From the NCBI RefSeq assembly GCF_037038585.1, contig NW_027288510.1:1927001-1991000 (forward strand): a DNA stretch of 64,000 nt, written 5' to 3'. This document shows, piece by piece, positions 22,031 to 33,000 of the stretch. Each line of letters starts with the position of its first letter. Positions within the stretch are counted from its first letter, which is position 1. Position numbers and translations under genes: made by a program. The notes beneath the pieces were generated by a model. The model was not told where the DNA came from. It did not search any database and saw only the letters and a list, made by a program, of their open reading frames with translations. This DNA is from Patagioenas fasciata (taxonomy: Eukaryota; Chordata; Aves; Columbiformes; Columbidae).

Positions 22031-22543
22031 AGGTGCCCTGCCTCCAACCAGGTGGAGGAAAGGGATAACAGAGTCTATTGGACTGTACAAATACAATGGC
22101 CTGGCACAACACAACCCCAGGAGTACAAAGCTTTAGTGGACACTGGTGCTCAGTGCACAATAATTCCTTCTGATTATAAAGGAACGCAATCCATCAATAT
22201 TGTTGGAGTGACTGGGGGATCCCAGGAGCTGACTGTTGTAGAGGCTGAAATGAGCCTAACTGGAAAGAACTGGCAAAAGCATCCCATTGTGACTGGTCCA
22301 GATGCTCCGTGCATCCTTGGTATAGACCACCTCAGGAGAGGGTATTTTAAGGACCCAAAAGGGTATAGGTGGGCATTTGGTATAGCAGCTGTGGACACTG
22401 AGAAAATTGAACAACTGTCTCATTTACCGGGTCTTTCAGATGACCCTTCTGTTGTAGGACTGCTGATGGTTGACGATCAGCAGTGCCAATTGCTACCACG
22501 ACGGTGCATCGCCGGCAATATCGCACCAATCGAGACTCTTTGA
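22031..22543 (+). pseudogene. pro: Retroviral aspartic protease region
   Basis: This region continues in the gag reading frame after the TAG at 22028. It contains the active-site LVDTGA motif (about 22135-22152) and the later ILGIDHLRRG block typical of retroviral proteases. It stops at 22541-22543. Sharing a frame across a single stop would suit readthrough expression as in gammaretroviruses, but this is an old copy and the stop could simply be damage. Confidence 0.8.
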
Positions 22544-22545
22544 TT

Positions 22546-23636
22546 CCTATCCAGAAGCCGATCCGTCAATTGGAAAGCCAGGGTGTGATCAGTAAGACCC
22601 GCTCACCTTTTAACAGCCCAATCTGGCCGGTGCATTAGTCTGGTGATGAGTGGAGACCAACTGTAGACTATCGTGGCCTGAATGAAGTTACAGCACACTG
22701 AGTGCTGCTGTGCCTGACATGCTAGAACTGCAATTTGAACTGGAGTCAAAGGCAGTGAAGTGCGATGCTACAATTGACATTGCTCATGCATTTTTCTCTA
22801 TTCCTGCAGCAGCAGAGTGCAGGCCGCAGTTTGCTTTCACCTGGAGGGGCATCCAGTACACATGGAATCGCTTGCCCCAGGGGTGGAAACACAGTCCTAC
22901 CATCTGCCATGGACTGATCCAGACCACGCTGGAGCAAGGTGAAGCTCCAGAACACTTGCAATACATTGATGACATCATCGTATGGGGCGACACAGCGAAA
23001 GAAGTCTTCAAAAAAGGTGAGAGAATAATTCCTATTCTTTTGGATGCTGGTTTTGCCATAAAACGAAGTAAGGTCAAGGGACCTGCACGAGAGATCCAGT
23101 TTTTAGGAATAAAATGGCAAGATGGCCGTCGTCAGATCCCAATGGATGTGATCAACAAAATTGCAGCAATGTCTCCACCTACTAATAAAAAGGAGACACA
23201 GACTTTCTTGGTCATTGTAGGTTTTTGGAGAATGCACATTCCTGACTACAGCCACATTGTGAGCCCTCTCTATCGAGTGACTCGTAAAAAGAACCAATTT
23301 GAGTGGGGCCCTGAACAACGACAAGCCTTTGAACAAATTAAGCGTGAGATAACTCATGCGGTGGCCCTTGGACCAGTCCGAACTGGACCAGATGTTAAAA
23401 ATGTGCTCTACACCGCAGCCGGAGATAATGGACTTACCTGGAGCCTCTGGCAGAAAGCACCAGGAGAAACCCGAGGTCGACCCTTAGGTTTTTGGAGTCG
23501 AGGATACAAAGGATCTGAGGCCAACTGTACTCCAACTGAAAAGGAGAGACTGGCAGCATATGAAGGAGTTGGAGCTGCTTCAGAAGTGATGGGCACTGAA
23601 GCACAGCTCCTCCTGCACCTCGACTGCCGGTGCTGA
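22546..23636 (+). pseudogene. pol: Reverse transcriptase region, frameshifted
   Basis: RT fingers-type residues (SQGVI..., SPFNSPIWPV) are readable from about 22546 in one frame, with stops near 22636 and 22700. The palm then continues in another frame from 22710 to 23636. The catalytic YIDD motif lies near 22963-22974, with LPQGWKHSP before it. The connection domain follows (about 23180-23600). At least one frameshift and two stops disable the protein. Confidence 0.85.
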
Positions 23637-24240
23637 GCTGGGTGTTCAAAGGGACGGTTCCCTCTCCACATCATGGCACCGAAGTTACATGGAGTAAATG
23701 GATTGCACTGATCACACAACGAGCTCGAATTGGAAGTCCCAACCGTCCAGGGATATTAGAAGTGATTACAGACTGGCCAGAAAGCAAAGACTTTGGGATG
23801 TCTCCAGATGAGGAGGAAGTAAAACGTGCTGAAGAAGCACCACCATATAATCCGCTTTCAGAGACTGATAAGCAGTGTGCACTGTTCACAGGTGGATCCT
23901 GTCGTCTGTAGGAAAACATCGAAGGTGAAAGCTGCTGTGTGGAGTCCCACACGACAAGTTACAGAAGCCACTGAAGGACAAGGTGAATCCAGTCAGTTTG
24001 CAGCAGTGAAAGCCATCCAGCTGGCTTTGGACATTGCTGAGCGAGAGAAGTGGCCAATGCTTTGTCTCTATACTGACTCATGGATGGGAGCAAATGCCTT
24101 GTGGGGGTGGCTACGGCAATGGAAGAAAAGCAACTGGCAGCGCAGAGGTGAAACCATTGGGAACCACGCTGTGGGAAGACATTGCTGCTCGGCTGGAGAG
24201 CCTGCCTGGGGAAGTTGGTCATGTAGATGCTCATGTGCCT
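23637..24240 (+). pseudogene. pol: RNase H region, broken
   Basis: RNase H-like residues are spread over three frames: GGSCR around 23890, AVKAIQLAL...YTDSW around 24000-24080, and VGHVDAHVPKSQ around 24213-24248. Several frameshifts interrupt it. No intact product. Confidence 0.65.
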
Positions 24241-25215
24241 AAAAGTCAAGCCACCGAGGAACATCTAAACAACCAACAAGCAGATCAAGCTGCTAAGATT
24301 AAAGTAGCTGAGGTGGACTTGGACTGGCAACATAAAGGTGAACTTTTCCTAGCTCGGTGGGCCCATGGTGCTTCAGGGCATCAAGGTAGAGATGCAACAT
24401 ACAAATGGGCTCGTGATCGAGGGGTGGATTTAACTATGGACACTGTTTCACAGGTTATTCATGAATGTGAAACTTGCGCCGAAATCAAACAAGCAAAACG
24501 GTTAAAACCTGTATGGTATGGGGGGCGATGGTTAAAGTGTAAGTATGGAGAAGCTTGGCAGATTGATTATATTACACTTCCACAAACACGTCAAGGTAAG
24601 CGTTATGTACTTACAATGGTGGAAGCAACCACTGGATGGTTGGAAACATCTGCCGTACCTCATGCTACAGCCCGAAATACCATCTTGGGCCTTGAGAAGC
24701 AAGTCCTTTGGTGGCCGGGTACGCCAGAAAGAATTGAATCAGACAATGGTACTCATTTCAAAACCAGTATTATAGACAATTGGGCCAAAGAACATGGTAT
24801 TGAGTGGGTGTATCATATTCCATATCATGCACCAGCCTCTGGGAAAATTGAAAGGTACAATGGTTTGTTAAAAACTACACTAAAGGCACTTGGTGGTGGA
24901 GCCTTTAAAAACTGGGATTCACATTTAGCAAAAGCCACTTGGTTGGTCAACACCAGGGGATCAACCAATCGAGCCGGGCCTGCCCAATCAGAAATTCTAT
25001 GGACTGTAGAAGGAGATAAAGTCCCTGTAGTACACATGAAAAATATTTTAGGAAAGGCAGTCTGGGTTCCTCCTGCCTCAGGCACAGGCAAACCTATTCG
25101 TGGGATTGTTTTTGCCCAGGGACCTGGCAGCACCTGGTGGGTGATGCTTAAGGATGGAGAAGTTCGGTGTGCACCTCAAGGGGATTGGATTTTAGGTGAA
25201 AATATGCAATGCTGA
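24241..25215 (+). pseudogene. pol: Retroviral integrase region, open
   Basis: The best preserved part of pol, within a frame open from 24034 to 25215. An N-terminal HHCC zinc-binding pattern (His-x3-His ... Cys-x2-Cys, about 24361-24478) is followed by the catalytic core, with the first Asp in IDYI (~24563), the second in SDNGTHF (~24740) and the Glu in KIERYNG (~24850). A C-terminal DNA-binding-like region ends at 25215. All expected acidic residues are present. Without intact RT it is not predicted to support transposition. Confidence 0.88.
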
Positions 25216-25578
25216 ACTGTACGATGTGAATTGCCACACTAACAATGTTTAAAAAGTGTCTTTCAGATCAAGACAATGGTGATGAAACCAGCGCTGGCTT
25301 CTTCGAGTGGCGCCCGACACCTTCTTCGAAGTTGGTGTCCTTAACCCACAAACAGGGGTCATGAGATGCACTTGGACCATTTTCCCTGCCCTGGGAGACT
25401 GTGGTGACAAAATGAACTTAATGAACTTTTCAAAGGATGGTCCACTGATTAATTACTCCTGTGTATATATGTACATATGTATATATATATATAGTAGTAG
25501 TGATTAATTAGATTGTATTGATAGATTGTATTGATAAGGTTTAAGTATTCAGTGAATGTCATATTATAAGGGGTGGAA
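25216..25578 (+). other. Post-integrase region with polypurine tract; no env
   Basis: About 360 bp between integrase and the 3' LTR. It has no envelope-like frame, signal peptide or dUTPase signature. A short TA-microsatellite (tatatatata) is near 25480-25495. The purine run aaggggtggaa at 25568-25578, directly before the LTR, is the likely polypurine tract. Confidence 0.75.
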
Positions 25579-26243
25579 TGTCCTGGTTTTGTTAAAAACA
25601 AGTTTCTCTTTTAGCGAATTTTTGCCTGTCAGCCAAAGCCTTCATGTCAGCTGCATTTTCCTGGAGAACCAGACACATGTTTTGGTTAAACCCAGCAAGG
25701 GAATGCAAACTTATTGATAAGCATGGATGGACATCTCGCGAGAGGGGCAACGAGAAACTGGTGATCGAGAGACTGACCAACGGTGAATAACATTCCATTC
25801 ACGTGAATACTTCATATAAAAGTGGGAGATCACGAGGATCTCGGCCCTTTTCCCCTTTGCCTTTTCCCTTTTTCCTCATGGCTGACATCAGGAGAGGACC
25901 TTGCTGGTCGTCCCTGCGAACTGAGGCCTAGTGAGAGACTGAATCCAGCTCCGGTTGGCTACAGAGTCCAATCCAGGACTTTGGGTGCTGGCTCTGCAGT
26001 TGCTCAGACTTACAAGATTGGTTTTGTATATTTTGTATTATTTTCTCTATTCTTATTAGTAGCATTAGTAAAACATCTTTAACTTTTCCAACTCTCTTCT
26101 CTCTGTCCTTCTTTCCCTCCCGATCGCCTGTCCTGAGTGGGAAGGGGGGAGAGGGAGGGGCAAAAGGGGGAAGTGGGGGGAGAGGAGGTTGACAACACAT
26201 CTGCCAGGGTTTGATTGTCACCCCGCAATCCTAACCCTCGACA
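25579..26243 (+). repeat. 3' LTR
   Basis: 665 bp, from TGTCC to GACA, closely similar to 19501-20143. It has a ~20-bp extra pyrimidine-rich insertion after the TATA region (near 25850-25875) and the same TATA-like box near 25814-25821. The right flank (cctccccagc...) is ordinary sequence leading to the dynein exons, with no match to the bases left of the 5' LTR. Confidence 0.92.
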
Positions 26244-26888
26244 CCTCCCCAGCTCCTGGCCCTGTGCCGGCAGCAGTGAACAGCGCTGCAGAGGGGTAAA
26301 CACCTTCTGGAACAGTCTCACTCTCCTGTGCGCCTCACTGTGCTTTCCCCGTGAGCTGAGCACACATGGGAAATAGTCCTGAAACTGTTCTGGGATCTTT
26401 TGGACATATTCATAAGGCCTTTCTATGCTGGATTATGGGCTGTGCTGGAAGAAATCCTGTAGGCACATTGCATGCCACTCAGTTTCCAGCACTCTGTTTT
26501 TAACATAATACTTCATTTCTTCTGGCAATGGAACCCCAACAACATGAACACTGATCCCTTCAGCAGCTCTTTCAAGCAGCAAGACCTCGTCCTGATGCAC
26601 CCCTGTGCCCGGCTTTGAAAAGGGAGCGGCTGGTCCTGCTCAGCTCTTGAAAGAGAACGTTCTCAACTTCCATAGTGCTTTCTAACACCCAAGAAGTGAT
26701 GGCAACAGAGAGCATTTCCTGCACTTCAGTACTACTTGCTGAGTGCATCACAGTTCTCATCATGAACAGGCAGAAAAGCCTTTCAGGCTGCGGTCTGACC
26801 TTCCTACCAGGCAGCCCAAAGCATCTTCACCCCATGCTCCTGCACCAAGGCAGATGGCGAAGACCTGAACTCCCCCAGCCTGTCTCAC
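26244..26888. other. Dynein intron, no recognised feature
   Basis: Sequence between the retrovirus and the last dynein exon in the window. I looked for the next dynein exon (AAA4 after RRQLK, expected to begin with an LCFSPVG-type motif) on the minus strand and found none. The 63-codon minus frame at 26572-26763 does not resemble dynein. Confidence 0.5.
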
Positions 26889-27031
26889 CTTCAGCTGCCG
26901 TCGAACACGCTCTATAAAAAACTTCCAGCAAGTCTCCCTGGAGTCCACCAGCCCTCGGCCTTTGACTTCATTCCTCACGCTGTTGATTATGTTTTCTACT
27001 TCATCATCGGGGAAGAGATCAGGGATTTCAC
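26889..27031 (-). CDS. DNAH9: Dynein exon N: AAA4, last exon in window
   Basis: 143 nt. The first two bases complete Gly, then [20 protein letters not shown] and [16 protein letters not shown], conserved in AAA4. Phase 0 end, donor gtgaga at 26888. No following dynein exon is visible down to position 1. Confidence 0.95.
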
Positions 27032-30000
27032 CTGAGAAGAAGGCAGGTTTGGGTTTACTGGTCTGGATTTTGTTGCAGTCGCAGAGCAAAGTGAAGCAGG
27101 TGCCTCCCTCTTCAGGGCCTTGGGGAAAACCCTTCCTTGAGAAAAATCGTTGTGCCAGGCGCCCATAGGCCCCAGCAGCAGCAAAGTGGCACAGAACATC
27201 ATTCTGCTAAAAAATAAGCCCTTGTGAGAGCAACATTTCTCATAAAAGTATGAGCTAAACAAACACAGAATAAAGCCAAAGTACAGAAAGTCCATTTTTG
27301 TCAGATCGACAGTGCTGATTAGATTACAAAAAAAAATCGCAAATACCTAATATGCTATACACAATAATGAAATAATTTCAGTTTTGCAAATCAATTAGTT
27401 ACCGGTACCGTTCCTGCAGCTGTTCAATGCCATTGCCAGTGCTGGTAAAATAACTCCCACATCACCAAAACATTTTAAAAGTCAGAAATCTTTTAAAAAC
27501 TTTTTAAAGTTAATAGTTATGCAACTGATTGCCAAAAACATAACCAGCCAATTTTTCTTTTTTTTCTGGTTACTTAATTTATCACGTATTCACTTCCCTT
27601 CTGGCTTCTGATTTGATTGAAATCATTATTATTGAGTGAGATACTGTCAATATGAGCACTAATTACTTAGGAAAATACACTAATCAGATATCTGCTTGTT
27701 TATAAGAGAGTCTAAAATATATATTCTGTTCTAGCTCCTTAGGTGATGGAAAGAAGTGAAACAAGTAAGAAAAACAAGCCTGCAGAGAGCGGGAAGCAGC
27801 CAGAGCCCTCAGGCAGCACCCGCTGGGTGGCACTAGGTCACGTTTTGGGAGGTCATAGAACCACAGAACGTCCTGACATGGACAGGACCCCCAAGGATCA
27901 TGGAGTCCAACTCCTGTCCCTGCAATGACAACCCCACAGTTCACACCGTGTGTCTGAGGACGTTGTCCAGTCTCTCCTTGAACACTGTCAGGCTGGGGCC
28001 GTGACATCGCCCTGGGAGCCTGTTCAGTGTCCAGCACCTCTGGGTGAAGAACCTTTTCCTCATGTCCCACTGACCCTCCCTGGCACATCTTCTGCCATTC
28101 CCTGGGTTCTGTCACTGTCACAGAGAAGAGCTCAGCCCTGCCCCTCCTGCTCCTGCTGAGGAACCTGCAGCCCCATGAGCTCTGCCCTCAGTCTGCTCTG
28201 CTCCAGCTGAACAAACCCAGGGACTTCAGCCGCTCCTCATATGGTTTCCCCTCCAAACCTTCACCAGCTTCATGTCCCTCTGGACACCCTCCAGTAGCTT
28301 TATCTCCTTTTCTCCTGTGTCCCCAGCCCTGCACACAGTGAATGCTCCAGGTGAGGCCGCCCCAGCACAGAGCAGAGCGGGACAATCCCCTCCCTGCCCG
28401 GCTGGCCGTGCCGTGCTGGATGCACCAGGACACGGGGCCCTCTTGGCTCCAGGGACACTGTTGGTTCATGTTCAACTTGCCACTGACCAGAACCCCCAGA
28501 GCTCTCCATGGAGCTGCTCTCCAGCATCTCGTCCCCCAGTCTGTCTGTACAGCCAGGGTTGCTGTGTCCCAGGTGCAAAATCTGGCACTTGCCCTTGTTA
28601 CACTTGTCATGGTCCCTCCCATGGTCCCTTCCTCAGTCCTCAGTCCAGCCACAATTCTGAGCTGCCTCCCCAGACCCTGAGTGAGGACTTCTGATCTGTC
28701 CCCTCTTCCCCACATAGCAGCTACAGGAAAATGTGACACCTTTCTGAACCACCGCAAAATGACCTGGACATCCCAAACCAGGCTGCTTGGCCTGCCCCTT
28801 GCTGCAGGACACTGCAGAGCTTCACTTCATGTCATGAGATATTTGTGCCATCTACACAGGTGACAGGAGCTACTCACCAGCCTCCACAACAACCCCTGTC
28901 TTTACTCCTGATTACAAATTTATCACAGGCAGAGATTGTTTGCTGCTCAAACCATCTGGCCAATTTACAGCCACATATGTCAACTCTGGAGTTTCGCACA
29001 AACTATCGCTTCCCTGTGCTTTCAACTCTCCAGTCCTCACCATGCACAGAGGTCACCCGAACCAGCTGGAGTCTTCCCACTCCTGACTCATAAATAAGGA
29101 AAAAAGCATCATGCAGTTGGTAGCAGTGATTTTCCAGGGACTCCGGGGAATATGCCCAGGCTGGGTTACCCCCTGCGGTCACGGTGACACAGCCGCACGC
29201 TCCCATGTGCGCTGTAGCTGCAGTGCGCCCTGCATGGGGAGTGCTCCACCACACATACTCATGCCATGTTCTGCAGCGAAACAGAGCATCTGTGTGTAGG
29301 CTGGCTATTCTGCAATTGTTTGGGCAAGCAACAACTCAAAAACTTTAATGGAAAAACAAAGAGGAAAAGGACTGCAATGGGACAAGCAGCTAGGTGACGC
29401 ACACAGACACGGTCATTTGGTGGCTTTGTACCATCCACCAACTTGCAGTCAAATATTCCAGCCAGGAAAAACCTTATTAGGTAACTAGAGTGTGGATGCA
29501 TGAGATCCACAGGTCAAACTCTTCATCTGTTGATACATTCCTTGGGCTCTGTCCTCAGCTGCAATGTCACAACAGACACGTCTCTTAACTGTAGAGAGTA
29601 TACCATGAAGTATGGAAAAACTAGGTACACAACATCAGAGAAAGAAAAACTATCAGATGATGGAGTACATCCTCACAAAGGAGACCTTATCATGGCTTTT
29701 AGTCCAGAACTTAACCCACATATCTTCTAGCTCACTTCATATATTGCCCTTCTGTATATTCTAAAACCACAGATGCTACCATGAGCACAACCACACTGAG
29801 AAGGGGGAAAGGGGAAATCAAGCAATGACAGAGGTACCTGATGCTAAGAAGTCATTCACCAGCACCAAGAACTGCTCATCTGCCACTTGAGCGTCGGTCA
29901 TCAGGAACACGATGCCTATGTTCTTCACACCGGCTTTCAGGTACAGGTTTGCCAGGTCTGCCTGGACGTTGAAAAGCAAGAGGACTTAGGGGGTGCACCT

Positions 30001-33000
30001 CCATTCTGCAAAACTCAGGTAGGTACCACATCTACAAGCAGGATATTTCAGAATCTTCCCATTAACCAAGAATAAAGCAATGGCAATTAATTAGCGTGAA
30101 ACTGCACTTTGGCCACTCTCCACCTTCATGGCTGAGTCTGCCCGGTTATATGGGGGAGTCTATCGCTGTCATCATTGTAAGACTTTACCCAGTAAGACTT
30201 GACGTTACGGCCAGGTCTGTGTAACACAAAAAAAAAGAGAAAGAAGCCCTGGCCAGCACCGCTACACACAGGGAAATGCTTGTAGCTGGAACACCTGGAG
30301 GTCAATGGATGTGGCTAAAGACATCAGTGCAGTCCCTGGTTGTGGAGGCTGCCCCGGGAGTTCAGAAAGGCTTACTGTGGGCACAATAAGTCACTATACG
30401 GGGACATTAAAGCACCACAGGGACTGGGAGGGACAGCAGCCACTGAAAATGTTGGACCTTGGTGTCCCCATGCTGTAGATTTCTCTGATTTCACAACTAT
30501 ACCTGAATTTTCTTTTTTTTTCTGAGGTGCTGCAACACATTTCTTTCTGCTTGTGAAGAAAGGAGAAGGACACCTTGTGCAAACAGGGATGTTTTCAGTT
30601 TTATTCCTTTCCAGAGTCTGAGCAGGGACTCGCCCTTCAGTGTCCCACTCAGTGCAGTGATGCTGACAGAGAAACTGCTCATATGGAAAAGCTGTTTCAC
30701 CTCAAAGGGGACAGTGTCCTGATGAAGGACACAGTGTCCTCCTGATGAAGGACACCAACTTCTTGAAATCCAAGTTGTTCATGAGATGGGAAAAACGCCA
30801 TCATCCCGCTCAAACTCCATCATTTCCTTCCTGCCCCTCCAAGCAGGATACAAGGCATGCGGGAGACACTGAAGGAATTTACTGGCCTGTGTTCCAGAAA
30901 CTTTCTTAGGAATTCAGCAAATACACACGCTCCCTCAAAAAGAATCATTTGTTACTTCCATCACTGGAAATTTGAATTAGATCAATTATAACAGCACGAG
31001 GGGCCAATGCCAGACAGGGTAATCTGTCACCATCCTGCTCTTCCATATCGAAGAAAAAAAGATGACTCCATATTTCATAAACTCTTTGAAAATGAATAGA
31101 GAGTGAAGGGAACATCAAATTATCTTCCACCTCCACAGACAGAAGTAAAGACATGCTTTGAAAACAAGTTTATTAATGCTGGTTTCAAGCTATATTCCTA
31201 GATGGGAGCACAGGTTTTCTCAATGAATAGGCAGGTAGGAGCTAGAAAATTGTACGAGTGGGGCTGAAGAACACAGAGGAAAGTTGAAAATACCCAATGG
31301 ATGGAGGATCAGGCTTGTGTGACGTGACAAAAACATGACAAAAACAACCTGTACACAACTACAGGTCATCAGGCCCTGCCTCTGATGGGGAAGGAAGGCA
31401 AGGGTTCATTGGCCATCGCATCTCCCGAGCAGAATGGCGTGAAGTTACTGAGGTTGTGATTTTTACAACATTTCTGATGAGAATCCTTTTGCCAGCAGCT
31501 AAAATACTTGAAAATCATTTCAACGATATTTTACAATGTTGATTTGTAACTTCTGTGCTCACTAGCCTGCGCATAGATATAAGCACAGGCACCTGTTATC
31601 CATAGTGAACCATCCACCATCCCCTCAGTCCCTCCCTCATACAAAATCCTGGTGGAAGGACTGGATACGACTTTGGAACTCTCCTCCTGCTCTCTCCTGC
31701 TCCTTTTCCACCTCCAAATCACTCCACAACAGGCACCTCACAGATGAGCTAATTACCACATCTTGGTTTAATTAGAAATAATAGTCAAATACGGTTTCTT
31801 GAACAAGCATTAACTGAATGTCCACACCAGGGGTTTATCATCGGAGCCCAGCGCTGACTCTGAGCCTTGGGCTGGGATGTTGTTGGGTCTGGCCAGCTCA
31901 GAGGGCTGGCAGGGGACATCAGGCCTGTCTGCACCCCACAGATGTGTTGGGAAGCACTGCTCCTCTCTGCAGTCCCATATAGTCTCTGGAGCTTTTTACT
32001 GTCTTCACAATGGCGTCATTCAACACGCAACAAGACAGAATCACAGGATCCCAGCCTGGTGGGGGCTGAAGGGACCTCTGCAGATCCCCAGTCCAAGCCC
32101 TGCTCACGCAGGGTCACAGAGCAGATCACACAGGTGGGTCCAGGCGGGTTTCAATGTCTCAGAGAAGGAGACTCCACACCCGCTCTGGGCAGCCTGGGCC
32201 AGGCTCTGGCACCTCCCAGCAAACAAGTTTCTGCTCATGTTCAGATGGAGCCTCCTGTGTTTCAGTCTGTGCCCGTTGCCCCTCACCCTGGCGTTGGGCA
32301 CCACTGAACAGAGTCTGGTCCATCCTCTGACACCCACCTGAGATATTGATCCCATTGATCAGATCCCTCTCAGCTTCTCCAGCTCAACAGCCCCAACTCT
32401 CACTGAGTCTTTCCTCATCAGAAAGATGCTCCAGACCCCTCAGCATCTTTGTCTCCCTCTGGTAATTCCTTGTCCTTCTTAAATTGGGGATCCCAAAGTT
32501 TTCAGGGCAAGTTCTGCTTTTTATTCCCTTCCGCTCCACCTCAGCCCCAGGAGTCACCCACCTTCAGGTCAGGGATCCCGTACCCTTTCCTCAGCGTGAT
32601 CTGGAAAAGCTCCAGGGAGCTGATGAAGGCCGCCAGCCTGGTCAGGCTCTGCTTCCCGCTTCCACCCACGCCGACCAGGAGAGCGTTCCCTCGGGGGGAC
32701 TCCAGGATCCGGCTGATGCGGCAACTAAATTGAAGCATATAAAATCTGTCATTAATAAGAGTATTTTTCTTATTCTCTGCCCACTGCTTTTCAATATATA
32801 TTTTAATCACTAGGAAACCGTAGTCTGAATGGGATGAAAAATGTCAATCTAAGAGACATGTCAGCAATCAATCCCCATCTCTGCTGAGGCCCAAACAAAG
32901 GACGTAGCTGATTAAAAAAATAGTTTGGTGGCGATTCAAACTGTGTCCAATATTTTTCCACCTGCCAAGTCCTGCTGGATAGAAATATTTTAAGGTGAAG

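Larger units (their letters stand above)
19501..26243 (+). mobile_element. Endogenous retrovirus, ERV-L (class III) type, env-less
   Basis: A full-length but broken provirus. Two direct LTRs (19501-20143 and 25579-26243) flank an internal region with a primer-binding site, a Gag-like frame, protease, reverse transcriptase, RNase H and integrase in retroviral order. A polypurine tract lies just before the 3' LTR. I assign ERV-L because the C-terminal part of the Gag-like frame has the WDNG...LSLD-type pattern shared by ERV-L Gag and mouse Fv1, and because there is no env. The tRNA-Lys primer site differs from the Leu primer that names this group. Stops and frameshifts interrupt the coding regions. 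The flanks do not form a target-site duplication. Confidence 0.9.

Noticed and set aside
25216..25578. env or dUTPase gene after integrase
   Set aside because: Only ~360 bp with short unrelated frames, and no signature residues.
28188..28757. 189-codon minus and 140-codon plus frames
   Set aside because: They lie in a CR1 fragment and are remnants of it.
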